A stretch of DNA of 64,000 bases, taken from NCBI GenBank assembly GCA_947683625.1, contig CANTUR010000675.1, positions 1,397,501 through 1,461,500 on the forward strand. Direction: 5' to 3'. Source of the stretch: Mallotus nudiflorus (lineage: Eukaryota > Streptophyta > Magnoliopsida > Malpighiales > Euphorbiaceae). The translations under genes and the position numbers were made by a program. Below are positions 23,834 through 36,377 of this stretch, piece by piece (positions within the stretch are counted from its first letter, which is position 1; the number at the start of each line of letters is the position of its first letter). The notes beneath the pieces were generated by a model. That model worked only from the letters and a program-made list of their open reading frames with translations. It had not been told where the DNA came from and did no database searches.

Positions 23834-25231
23834 GAGGCTTTGGTACCCAAAAGAAGGTAAAAAAGGCCAACAAAAGTGTCTAAGGCTGATGGAAACTGAA
23901 TGGATTAGAAAAGATGTAAAAGAGGAGCTAAAAGGACCTCAAGTTGCAAGTGACAGAGCAAGGAAGAAAGAGTCAAATATGTATGACCTATTGCCTTATA
24001 AAGTGCAAGTGGGCACAATTAAGAGGGTGTGCAAAGTAGGACCTTTTGTGAAATTTTTTTAAGTTCAATGTGTGTAAGAAGACAAGATATAAACACATTC
24101 GGTCACACTAGGGCATATTGTCCATAAATTTAGCATCTGACAAAGATATTTAATTATGGCGATCAAGATCATTTGAAAGAAAATACATAATTGTGGAAGT
24201 CAATCACTTAGCACAATCAGCTATAGGTAAGTATTCTTTGGTTACTTCAATTAAAATTTTTCCTTACTATAGAGTTAGGGTCATAATAAACCAATTAAAC
24301 ATTAAAAATTTGGTCATTAAATTACTTAAATACATTGGTTCGATCAAGAAGAGAATCACAGGGAAGTGCTAAGGTGAAGTGTAATATTAACTTTGGTCGT
24401 ATAGAATGAATAAACAAAGTGAGTAATTAAAAAAAAGGACCTTAAATTGGTGGAAATGGTTTCGATCGGTCAAGACTAAGTGCTATATTTAGTGGAGTGA
24501 ATTATTAGCTAAAAGAGTTTAAGACCAATTAATAAAAAGAGGAGTTAGTCGAGGGTCATGGAATATAATTGGTCATATTATATGCGTATAGAAATGAATT
24601 AAGTTGGATGGCCATTTGAAATCTTAAGTGATCGATTAAAAATAATAAAAAAAGGACTGAATTAATCAGTTATGAAAGTATGCCTATGAGTGCAAAAATT
24701 GGTAAAATAAATCTCATGCAAAGTGAATGTCTGATTTAGCATTAAGGCCATTGGTCATGGGAAAATTCTTGGCAAACTAATATAAGAAATAACTTTAGTA
24801 GGCCATCGGTCATGGTTATATATTTATATATATAGCCATTCATGGAAGTTGGGGAATGTTGAGTGCTAATTGGTCATATATATCATGAGTTAATTATGAG
24901 AATGTTGGTGTATGATTCGGTCATAAAAATAAAGACCGATGTTGTACAATTCGGTCATACAGAAAATCAAGCATGAATTGAGTAAAGGTTATCAGTTATA
25001 GTAATCCCTTAATCCAAAGGCATGTGAGATCAATTGAACAAATCTTGGTCTTAGATATTGTATATCTTTAATCGGTCATAATAAATTTTAATGTTATGTT
25101 TATTTTTAATTACTTTGATCCATTAAAAAAAATTGACTGATGGAAAAGTTTGGTTGGTAGTTTAAAAAATTTTTGGGCCAGTGCAGAATCTTGCTTTTTG
25201 GTATGACTTAAAGTCAGATTCTTGGAGGCAT

Positions 25232-25876
25232 TGTTTGTATTGGCCCAAATGGCCTAAGCTCCTATTGAAAACACTTAACAGGCCTGATGCACTTCGGAAG
25301 ATGGATTCACTATTCAACAGGTCCAACTGACTCTCAAATGCCCACACATTTGCTTAAATGTGGATTATGGTAGTAAAGTGGGTGTATTTTTATTTTTAGC
25401 ATATTTTATACATTTCCTTAGACATGGATTGTTGCTTTATTGTAATTTAAGAAGGTTTTTATTATGATTTATTTCCTTAAGTAAGATTAGGTAAGTTTTT
25501 AAATTAGGTTATTTCCTTGTTTAGTTAGGTTCTAGGTTTATAAAAGCCAAAGTTTTTATATTGTAAAAGAATGTCTACACATTTTCAATCAAAACTCAAT
25601 ATACCTCTCTAAGCTAATTTATCAGACTTGGTGTCTATTTTTTATCCAGATCCCAGTGATCAACAGCTTCCTGGTGAAGCAAACTGCCTGTTTGATTCAA
25701 ATCAAATAGGTTAGAAGGGACTTGAACTTGTTTCTTACCCTTGTCACACCCTAAGCTGGTGATAAAACTCTTGTTCTTCAATACCATCTTATGTGATATT
25801 GTAAAAGGCTCACATAAACCCATTTAAACAATCAAAAGGTGCTTAGGCTAATTCTCAATATTTTTGAGGCTGAACA
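25232..25876 (+). repeat. LTR3 of the three-LTR array
   Basis: A 645-bp partner of LTR2, starting TGTTTGTATTGGCCC and ending GAGGCTGAACA. It is followed directly by CTCCT, the same 5-mer that precedes LTR1. Confidence 0.85.
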
Positions 25877-25881
25877 CTCCT

Positions 25882-28800
25882 CCAAATTCAAATTCCTTGT
25901 TGAATTCACTTATTCACCACTCAAATCCTCTAAAAATAAAGAGACCCAAATAAAAAATGCTTGCCATATTTTGTTGCACCAAATCATTATTTGTACACTT
26001 TAAATTTATTTTGGCAATGCAGGAACCAATACCAAAATTATTTTTCCATCTCTACCTAATAAATCACCAAGGAACTTAAGAAATTTGCTTTAGTTTTACA
26101 AAGTTCATAAACATAGTTTTGTGGCTCACAAATCTCGTTAGTATAAATACCAAGTTTACTTTCAGAATTTTTGCAATATTTATTAAGTAAGCAACATTTT
26201 ACTGGTTTTGACTATATGAGCAACAATTTATTGGTTTTGACTATATGAATTACTTAAATATGCCTTTTATATTTTTCATCATCTTTACTTTTCAGACAAA
26301 TTTTTTCTATTTTCATAATATTGCACAATTTAGCCAAAACTAACTTGAAAAATGCTTTGGTGTCATGCTTTCTTAATAAATTTCTAAGAGTTGTTTATAT
26401 ATTGTCATTCCAAGCTAAATTGATCTTATCCATACATCTCACATCATTTATATTTGGCATGAAATCTTGATTTATCCAAGATTTCAAGCCAAATATGAAT
26501 AATATGATTCCTTTGCATAATTGCTTAATTTGACCATATGAACTTCATTTTCTCTAGGCTATTTCCAGGAAAATGGCATTTTTAAACAAATATCATACCT
26601 CAAAAATTCACTTTGCTTGCTTTATGGACCATCATCTCTATTTTGGTATTCTTAGCACTTTATGAATTTGCTAGTAACCCAATATGTAATTTTTATTTTT
26701 TAATGGCTTAAATGATGCATAAAACTTATTTCCAAGCTAGATCCATTTAGTAGCAAGTCATTTTCATATATGTCTATTTTTACATTCTTACTAGCAAGAT
26801 TGTAACATTATAACCTCTTTAATAAAATGAAATTACTTTTCTTTAAATTGAACTTTTTCCTTAAGGATTTGCTTTGTATTTTTTTAATATTATTTGTGTT
26901 AGCAATAGCCTTAAGTTTTCTATACTAAGAATGTCTAACCCTTTGGCTAGAATAATCACTAATTCAATGATCATACCAAATGTGCACCATAGTCATACAT
27001 TGTCGATGAAATAAAACATATAATTTTTAACTGTTATACTGCTATTATAACACTGAAATTTCATTACCATAACACTATTTAAATATTTATTTACACACTA
27101 AAGAAAATAACAAACTTTAACACACCAAAACTCATAAAGTTCAAACTTTATTTATTTAAGTTAAAGCTTATTAAGCCTACTTTAAAACCCAAAAGGCAGA
27201 TCACATTCCACTATATTTATTAAGTGAAAAATTCGTAGCTAGAGGCCATTTATTATTTTATTTATTTAGCTTTCATTTCTTATATAATAGGAAATATTTT
27301 TTCAACTCCACTTCCTTTGACACTCTTTTTAAAGGTGATTGAAAATACCAAAAGTCAAGTTTGACAAGGAGACAGTACTCAACCACTTCTCTGCTTAGAC
27401 TTAGCATTTTTGTTTAGTTCTATACAAATTATTTCCTTCTTAAATTCAGTGTTACAATTGAATTCACTAGAAAGAAGGCATTGGGAATTTTTTTGCTATT
27501 AACAATAATATGAATTAGTAAAACCACTATCACATTAGTTAATTCTCTTGTAAAAGTTGAAATAAAAATGTCAATTGTGATTAGATTTTCCACAATAATC
27601 CCTCACTAAATTCAATGTTACATTTGAATTCAGCGAAAAGAAGGTTATGAGGGTTATTTTGCTATCAACAGTAATCTCAATTGGCAAAAATAGTATTGCA
27701 TTGGTTACCTCTCTTATAAAATTTGAACTAAAAATGTCAATCATGATTAAATTTTCCAAAATATGTAGCAACTTGATTGACATTATATTTATTTCTAACA
27801 AGTTTTTAATTTATACTTTTGAGACTAGCTTTCTATTAAGATGAACTTTTATATATAGTGGCTTTATGTGCTTTGTCATCTTTACAGATGGCTTCTCTAA
27901 AACCACCTTTAGGTTGATCTAATCTAATGGCCTAAATTGTTATGCTACTAAAGTGATCCTTCATACCACTTAAGGATGTTGCCTTACCCTCTAAGTGTTG
28001 TGAATTTCAATGATGTCTTTCTTAATCACCTACATCATGAAATCTTGAGTCAAAGTCTTAGAAAATTCAACACATCTAAAGTTATAGAATTCAACATCTA
28101 GTTCATTTCAATTATTAATACACTCCTCTTTTATTTGAAATTGAATCCTTTATAGCTTTAGGCCTAAATTTGGACTTAGCATTAAATTGAACCTTTTATT
28201 TCTTCTTCCTTCTTTAAATTGCTCTTTGTCTTTGAAGTTTTCTCTTTAGTGTGTAGGTTAATAGTTGAGGGAACTTATTGTGATTCATCTTATGCCATAA
28301 CTTGCTTGGCAAAACTAGTGATAGTAGTACCAAAAATCTCTATTTCATATGTTCTTCTTTTCTTGGTCTGGACCTACTATTAATCATGAATTTACTTGGC
28401 ATTTATGGTCTTCTATCTAATGTTAAGAACCTTTTGTATGGGGCTGGCCTCCACTAGCTTTTAGACCTATTTTGTTTGCTGTTAGAAGGTTGAACTGCTT
28501 TCCCTTTCTCTATGATTTTCTTCTTTCAGTCAAGTAATGTTTTTAGATTCGCATTGATAATATTGATTAATGCCACTGGTAGAAATAGGTCCTCCTATTT
28601 AAACACCACCCTTTTTCTTTTTGCATTTAAGTCTACTCTCACCATTGGAGACTAACGAGAAGGTAAATATGTATGAGGAACTAACACTTGACTTTAAGCA
28701 ATTTGCATTTAGTCATAAGGAATTGGTGCTTGGCCCTAAAAAGTTGATTATTCCTTATAAGGAATGTTGTCCTCGGGCCTCTTCCTTAATAAATAACTTC

Positions 28801-29275
28801 TCGATCATAAATTCTAGCTTATAAGCTTGTTTTTTTCATATAATCCTCACTATAAGCTTATAATCTATTATTATTTGTCTTGATAATGGATGATTATTAA
28901 AACTCTTTTTGAAGCTGAATCACGATTTTTGAGGTAGAATTCTAACATACTTTCTTGGAGATTTTTTCACTCATTTTGGCAAATGAATTCATGATCTCTT
29001 GCAAAATTTTCTTAACTAAATTATGAATTTATTGTGCAAAGTTCTGAAAAGAGCTATTTATATGCAACATTGAGTTTTAAATTTGCTTAATTCCATCTAA
29101 AAGAATAGCTTGAGTAGTGATGCCTTCACTAGTATTAGTTAAAGCATTAATGATTTTAAAATTTAGGTTTATAAAGCCAAAAGGTGCCTCTATCCATGTT
29201 TGACCTTGAGGCACCGAGTCTTCATCAATTTGTTTCAATAAATCACTTATTTTTAGAGACAAATTGGTTAAATTA
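25882..29275. other. gene-poor region, probable decayed retroelement on the minus strand
   Basis: No complete gene is supported. On the minus strand, short readable pieces near 27600-27800 (ILFLPIEITVDSKITLITFF) and near 28300 (GTTITSFAKQVMA) resemble retroelement polyprotein fragments. Stops and AT drift prevent a family call. A 166-bp direct duplication lies at 27442-27773. Short ORFs at 27647-27844, 28621-28824 and 29077-29286 have no recognisable product. Confidence 0.35.
27442..27773. repeat. 166-bp tandem direct duplication
   Basis: The block starting AAATTCAGTGTTACAATTG at 27442 recurs as AAATTCAATGTTACATTTG at 27608. It is followed in both by GAATTCA, AGAAGG, TTTTGCTAT(T/C)AACA and AAAAATGTCAAT(T/C). 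Confidence 0.8.
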
Positions 29276-30300
29276 CTGTTATTCAAAGGTTAGGAACATT
29301 AATCATATGATTAATTGTTAATTTGAACTTAATGTAATATGTGATATTAAATTGATATTTGCCACCAATACTAGTTTAGATATGGGCCATAAATGGACCA
29401 TATATATGTAACTTATGGATGATGCATGACCTTGGATAATTATATATATTAGTGAGATGGGCTGATAAAGCCCATAAGTTTAATTAGTAAATAGTAATAA
29501 CATATGATGCTTATGTTTACATGGTAGCCACCTAGGTACATGCTTTCCATATAATGCGATTGCACTAGTGACACTATAATAAGATATTATAAGCATAAAT
29601 GTTTAGTTAATGGAGTATCTCTTTATACATAAGGTTGCTTCTTTTACACTTAAAGTGAAAAACTAAGTGGACAATCTCTACAAGCATGAGGTATCATATA
29701 TTTCACTTAAATCTAAGTGAGTGGAGAATTTCTACACATGCAAATTAGTCTCTCACATATACACTAAGTGTAAGTTCTCTATACCACTTACCTACTAGAA
29801 CACTTACCACTTCACATTAGAGACATTCTAAGCACAAAAGAGAAAATAAGAGAGATTTTTCAAGAGTTAAGTCTTCTTATTTTTTCTTTCATTCTTTTTA
29901 AGTGTAGTGAGTATGTGAGTGAAATATAAGAGTTGAATTTCATACATTAGCCCTTAATCATCATCTGTAGAGTTTGGGTTGTGTGAAAGTTATGCAACTA
30001 GAAGGCTACATTCATCCATCCGTTGGAAGCTACAAGTCGTATATCGTTTAATCCAAGGAAGGAGCCTTAGCAAGTCTTGAGGTCATTAAAGGATGAGCTT
30101 GCGGGTAGAACTCCATCAAAGGCTTGAAATCATTTTGGTGCTTCTTTTGTGTTTCAAGCTAGAAGCTTCACACTTGGGGAGCTAGGAGCTTGTAGATTCT
30201 GACAAACCAAATCCTAAAGCTTGTCGAGCATGCTACTAACATATGCAGTTTATTTGAATTACTAAACTTATAGATGTAGGTCTCTTGACTTGATACATGT
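29276..30300 (+). repeat. Copia-type LTR-like stretch, plus orientation
   Basis: A block at about 30120-30200 (TTTCAAGCTAGAAGCTTCAC, ACTTGGGGAGCT) matches the minus-strand copy in the LTR at 18307-20609 (TTTCAAGCTAGAGGCCTCAC). The two therefore belong to related families. I could not define its ends or find a primer site or partner LTR. Confidence 0.35.
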
Positions 30301-33130
30301 ATTGATTATTTGTAAATCTTTGTTACATATTATCCATTTAGGCATGCATAAATTTAGTTATGTAAATTTTATGTGATATGATTTTTAGGCTATTTGGGAT
30401 TCTTTCCTTTTATGCAAGGTTTTCATGTTAAGAAATATTTTTAAATTGACCCTAATAGAATTTGTGTCCATACCACGCTTATACTCATAATTCGGTGCAT
30501 GTAATCAATCTCTTTAGTTATTGCATGACTCAATACAAGACTTGAAATAAATTTTAACATTGAAAGAAAGATATTGATGCATGACCTTATTAATAATTAT
30601 AATGCAGTATATGATAAAAAGGTAAAAATTTGAGACTTCAATAGAAAAACAAAGATATAATACAAGGAATTTAAGTACAAAAGTATGTGTGCAATTAATT
30701 TAAAATGAACAATGTAAACATAAAAATAACTAAATGCTTCAATATAACTAGTATGCCCATCATGACTAGAAATGTACAAATTAATGCAAAGTTGTGAGGA
30801 TGTACACACAAAACAAGTATGCATATGTTAAAGGAACTACACGTATTTAACACAAAGATGCAAATAGGCCATGTATAAACATGAAAAAAATGTACATATT
30901 GCACATTTATTAATGGCATGTAATGCAATCAACCAATATATGTGTCTCTGTTTATGCCTGAAAAATACCTCAAATAAGCATGTAAAGAAATTAAAACCAT
31001 ATGGATGCATGCGTAGTTCTAAAATAGCATGTGTGTGAAGACACCATGAATTTATTTGTGCAGATAAATATTGTTAATAATGCATTAAAATGCATGAAAG
31101 AAACAACTATGATGTGTGTGTATATATATATATATATATGCATCTTATGCAAAATCATGAATGAACATATTATCTATAATAATTTATGCAAGGGTACAAA
31201 TAAAACTATATGCACAAACAGATATGAATAGATGCATGTTTTAAAGAAAGTCAACCCTTTGGCAAAAATGCATATGTCAGCCTTGTTCACTCCTCTTGAA
31301 TAATGTTGTAATGCGCCCAACATTCCATGAAACTTGTTTTTGAAACCATAACCGATAATATAACAAATATGCCTCTAGAACTGAAACTCAACTGAATATG
31401 CCTCTAGGCTAAAAATTACCTCTTCATGTCACCCTAAATTAAGATCAACTGAGCATGTCTCCCTAATGGAACGCGTACCAAACATTCCCTCAGAATATTG
31501 AAACATGACCACAAAATCAACTATAAATGTCACTATGTGCCCTAAAAGTTTAAAAATCGACTAAACATGCCCCTTGAATTAAAACTGAATCAAATATGCC
31601 CACTGAATCTTCATTAATTATGTCATAATGATAAGAGACGAATCAAACATAACCCCAAACAAAAAAAAGAAAGAATCAATCATGCCCCTAGAACCTTAGG
31701 ATTTAAACATGCCCTAAAAAACTTAAGAATTAACCAAATATGCCTCTAGGATCGATGATCTCACATGTGGAATTGATTATCAAAGTAAAATGAATGCTAT
31801 AAGTGTAGCAAAAAGTTGTTACAAATCAAAAACATTTTAAATAAAAAGATACTTAACTTATATACTTTAAGGTTAAAAGTAATATTCTCTTTTTTTTAGT
31901 CACTCATTTTTTCTTAGGCAAGGAAGGAGTTATTTTTGGCCATTCTTGACATGAAATCACCCTTTATACTTTTTTTTTTCAATTTAAGTAGTTGTTCCAC
32001 ATAAATTTGAGATTATTCTATTTTTTGTGATTTCGTTGTCTTATTACGACATTTAGTTTTTCATCGTTTTATTACGACGTTTTTTTTTCGGTTGTCTTAT
32101 TACGATTTTTTATTTGTATTTTGACGATGCAGACGAGTAAATTTCATCAAATAAATACAGAGATAACAAATCAAATGGTTGTCAGTATGTTGCAGAACTG
32201 GAGTCATAGGTATTCTAGTCACTATAGTATTATTAAATTTGTAAGTTTTGAGTCGATTTATTATGCTATAATCTAAGTGTTGTTTCATCCTCTATGATTT
32301 TTAGTGAATTTATATTTATATTTTTATAAATATATTGCTAGTTTGGATCAATGAAATTATTTTTCTTTCAAAAAATAAAAATAAAAATAAAAATTATCAA
32401 AGTGGATTGCTCTATTGAACAAATATTTGTTATAACTCTAAACACACTTAAGAGATGAGTCCTAATCATGTATATAACGTTTCCTAACTAAATATGTTTC
32501 ATACTCACTATATCTCTAACTTTTGCCAGGTGAATATTTTGATTTCCTCCTAGTGCCATGCTTGACTTAACTTTAGAGGTAAGAAGATATATATATATAT
32601 ATATATAGATTCAAGTATTAACTTTTGCCTAGGGGAATTTTTTTTTTCTTTGCACATGTCTTAAAGTTTTTTTATTAGTTAAAAAAGAACTTCAATTTTG
32701 AATGTTAAAATTTTGTCGTGCAACACCATCCGTTTTCAGGAACCAACCATTATGGTAAAAAAACAAAAGGACTTTTAAATCATCATATAACTATAAATTA
32801 ATTAGAATGTATGAAAATAATAATCAGAATACCTTGACAGAGTTATTAAAATTAATTGAGAAATTAAATTATTTTATTTTTTACTATAAAAGGATTCAAA
32901 TATAATTTGCTATAAGATAATAACAAAACTAAACTTGAAATTAAAATTAAAGATGAAAAATTAAATTTTAAAATGAGAGAAAAAAAAAATATAAGTTGGT
33001 TAAACCAATAAAGAGGAACATTATAATTTATTAGTACAATAACACATGCAGTAACCTTTGATAAGAAGTGGATAGCGGCCTGATATAATAATATTTTCCC
33101 AATTTACTGTTATATTGTTATTATTGTTAA
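30301..33130. other. AT-rich stretch without a supported gene
   Basis: Contains a short (TA)n at about 31119-31138, a diverged short-motif repeat region (31365-31755), three spaced TTATTACGA motifs (32040-32107) and a (TA)n at about 32588-32607. The small ORFs here (31031-31231, 32100-32288, and 30597-30928 on the minus strand) look like chance ORFs. Confidence 0.5.
31365..31755. repeat. diverged short-motif repeat region
   Basis: Variants of AAATATGCC(T/C)CTAGAA and AAACATGCCC recur about eight to ten times at irregular spacing of about 25-60 bp, usually preceded by an AA(C/T)(T/C)-(G/A)A-rich spacer. It looks like a strongly decayed minisatellite. Confidence 0.55.
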
Positions 33131-33827
33131 GGGTGCATTTGAATTTAAATTGGAATTAAATATGAGTAAATGTTACTTTTTTAATACATTAACCCTTTTA
33201 ATCTTATTTAGTAAAATTTAAATAATTAAAGTTAACTATTAACCCAATTAAGAGTTAACCCCATTTATGTGTAGTTTTATTAACCTAACTAGGTAGGATA
33301 AAAGTTTACAATTTTTTTTTATTAAAAAATACATATTTTTATTTTCTATCATTTTATATTTATTATAAATTACTCTTCTTCTCAATTTTTTAGATTGATA
33401 ACACTTAAATCAAATTTATAAAAAAATATATAAAACAATATATTTTTTATGGTGATTTTATTAATTATATTCTATAAAATTTGTACCATTTTTTATGTGT
33501 AATAATGTATAAAATATGTTATGTAATAATATATAAAATATATTATGTAACTTTATTTTTATAAAAAAATTTGTAATAATTGTTTAATTATTTGATATTT
33601 TAATTTTATTGTTTATGAAAAATATAATAATTTATTTATTTATATTATTTTAATTATTTCATATATATTAATATTTTTTTAAATCAATTACATAGCTTAT
33701 GCAGTACCCTTTTATTTACTCATTAAGGTTAATAATAAAACTATTTGTCATGTAACTATTATTCACTCAATAATTATACCTATAACTATTATATTTCACT
33801 TGATTAATTCCGATTCAAACGCATCCT
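33131..33827. mobile_element. TIR element, about 0.7 kb, non-coding
   Basis: The left end reads AGGGTGCATTTGAATTTAAA. The reverse complement of the right end reads AGGATGCGTTTGAATCGGAA, and both continue into GGAATTAA. The interior is AT-rich with no ORF. I did not find a matching target duplication. Confidence 0.6.
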
Positions 33828-34754
33828 AATATGTATGGCTATCCATTTGAATTGTTATTAGCTATGTGCCATAAATGCATATGTGATGAAAGAGAAAGGA
33901 GTGAAAAAAAAAAGTGAATTACTATTTGCACTCTATGGTTTACTGTGTTATATTACTTGATCACTAACATTCAGAATTTATATTATCTCCCTTTTTATTT
34001 TGTAAAATTATACTATTTACCCCTTCTATCAAATTTTTTTGTTGCAATTACTGGTAATTGACATAATAATTATTAAGTAAACACTCTTTGCCCCCTCTAC
34101 TTGAATCTATTATACTATTTGCTCACTCTATTTGAATATGTTACATTATTTGGCCCCTAATATTCAGAATTTATATTTTATTATTAAACTAATTTTTAAA
34201 AATTTAACTATAAGATGATAATTATACCATTTACATAACAATACCATTCACTTAATTTTAAATTTTAAATAATTAGACTTTTAATCAAATACCAAATAAT
34301 TAGTATTAATTTTAAAATATATCCACTTAAATAATAACTTAAAATATTTATGTTGTATTAATTTAATCAAATCAGCTCTCTTTTTAATTTTGATTCTTTA
34401 TTTGAATTGTTAGTTTTAATTGTTGGGTATACAAATCAAATTCTTTAAAATTATTAATTTTATTCATAAATATAATTCATTTACTCAATAATCCAAGCTA
34501 ACAATTCAAATAGAAATCAAATTCTAAAGTTAAAAAGAAAATTTATTTGGTTAATTTTTTCATGCAATATAAATATTTTATGTTGATATTTAAGTGAAGA
34601 TATTTTAAGATTGTAAGCAATTAATTGTTATTTGATTAAAATTCCGATTAGATTAAAAATACAATTTTCTTTTTTATTTTTATTATAATTTTTAAAATAA
34701 TATTATCATTTTTATAGTCAATTAATGATAATTTAATTTAACATATATTTTGTT

Positions 34755-35543
34755 AAAGGCAAAACCAATCTTGAGACCCTTAAACTTATTGGGTTTTTAT
34801 CTTTAGGCTCCTTAAGTTTTATTTTGTATATCTAGACCCTTAAACTTTACGGGTTTAAAGTTTTAAACCCTTATGTTAATTTTTTAACATAAATTATTTA
34901 CTTTTGGACCCTAAAGTTTTATATTTCTAACATGTATACCATTTTTTACCTTTTAATACTTATATTACTTTTAAATTTTTTCCACTGGTAAAAAATAAAT
35001 TCACTTATTTTAATTTCTAATATTTTAAATTTCAAAAATAAATTTATATAAATTTTTAAATATTTTTAAATTTTAAAAATAAATAAACAAGTTAATGTTA
35101 AGATAAAAAAAATTATAATAAAACTACTATTTTTTTACAATATTTTAAATTATACTAGTTTTATTTTCAATAAAACTTACATTTTGAAAATAAAATATTA
35201 TGATGAAAAAGAACACCATAATTAAAAAATATTATGATAAAAAATATTTTATAATTCTTTAAAATTTAAATTATATATTTTTAATACATTTTTTTTTAGT
35301 TTTTTGTACAAAGTTTTAATTAAATTATTGTGAATAATTTTTTTATAATATAAATTTGATAAATAGTGGATACTAATGCATGCATGTACATCACAAAAAA
35401 TGGTGATAGATTTTCCAAGCAACTCAAACTTTTTATAACCATTACCTTAACCTTCATTTTTTAATCATGTTTTTTGTGTACATGAAAAAAAAATTATATT
35501 ACAAAAAAATTATTCACAATAATTTAAAATATTATGAAAAACA

Positions 35544-35632
<89 letters not shown>

Positions 35633-35904
35633 TTAAAATATTATAAATTAAAATAAGTAAATTTATTTTTTACCAGTGAAAAGATTTTAAAAGTGATATA
35701 AGTGTTAAAAAGTAAAAAATGATATGAATGTTAGAAATATAAAACTTTAGGGACCAAAAGGAAATTATATGTGTTAAAAAATTAACAGAAGAGTTTAAAA
35801 CCTTAAACTCGTGAGATTTAAGGTTTAAATATATAAAATGAACTTGAGGAGCCTAAAGCCAAAAAGCCGAAAAGTTTAGTGGCTTTAGGATGCGTTTTAC
35901 CTTT
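34755..35904. mobile_element. inner long-TIR element, 1.15 kb
   Basis: The left end reads AAAGGCAAAACCAATCTTGA; the reverse complement of the right end reads AAAGGTAAAACGCATCCTAA. The arms extend about 275 bp (34755-35030 and 35632-35904), sharing TTTAGGCTCCT, GTTAATTTTTTAACA, AAAGTTTTATATTTCTAACA and CACTGGTAAAAAATAAATT. The interior holds a long (TAA)n repeat. No ORF was found. Confidence 0.75.
35543..35632. repeat. (TAA)n microsatellite, about 30 units
   Basis: An uninterrupted trinucleotide repeat inside the inner TIR element. It is likely to vary in length. Confidence 0.95.
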
Positions 35905-36377
35905 GTCAAACCATTAGTTTAATAATAAAAAAAATATTTTGTAAATTTTAGGAGCAAATAATATAATATATTCAAATAGATTAGGCAAATAGTATAATAT
36001 ATTAAAATACAGAGGATAAATAATATTTATTTAATAATTGTCATGCTAGTTAAGGGTGATTGTGATAAAAAATTTGATAGAAGAGATAAATAGTATAATT
36101 TTGTAAAATAGATGTGAGATCATCTAAATTTTGAATGTTAGAACTAAAAAAAAAAAACTACTTTATGAACATGTTGTATCAAGTGGCTCAACATCAACTC
36201 CTTAGCTTAATATTTTAGTCTTGACATATGCAATTTGTCTTTATGAAATTATAAAATTAACTTCAGTAGAATTGTAGAGTCTGATGACCATTAATAGCTA
36301 TATATCAAATAAAATACAGGAAATTGCAACAACCTCAACTCTGTAAATAAATCATTTTTAAGCAAACAACACAGAAA

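Larger units (their letters stand above)
16150..25876 (+). mobile_element. three-LTR tandem array of a non-autonomous LTR retrotransposon family
   Basis: The order is LTR1 (16150-16346, internally deleted), internal copy A (16347-16984 and 20610-22289, split by a Copia-type fragment), LTR2 (22290-22926), internal copy B (22927-25231) and LTR3 (25232-25876). The LTRs start TGTTTGTA(C/T)TGG and end near TCAAACA or TGAACA. A purine-rich tract precedes LTR2 (AAAGTCTGAGGGGCAT). Just after LTR1 and LTR2 comes a primer-site-like stretch (TTTTTGGCATGCCTAGTGGG in copy A). The whole array is flanked by the perfect 5-mer CTCCT (16145-16149 and 25877-25881). Each internal region is about 2.3 kb and shows no protease, RT or integrase. 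Confidence 0.85.
33959..36145. mobile_element. long-TIR element with another TIR element nested in it
   Basis: The left arm (about 33959-34195) and right arm (about 35913-36145) are inverted copies. Paired motifs include TAACATTCA, TTTGTAAAATTATACTATTT, CTTCTATCAAATTTTTT, ACAATAATTATTAA-type sequence and TATTATACTATTTGC. Another TIR element (34755-35904) sits next to the inner end of the right arm. There is no coding capacity. The right arm ends about 230 bp from the stop codon of the WAKL gene. Confidence 0.7.

Noticed and set aside
25882..29275. Endogenous pararetrovirus remnant
   Set aside because: A few polyprotein-like fragments are readable on the minus strand, but no diagnostic domain order could be followed; a decayed Gypsy or other retroelement is equally possible.
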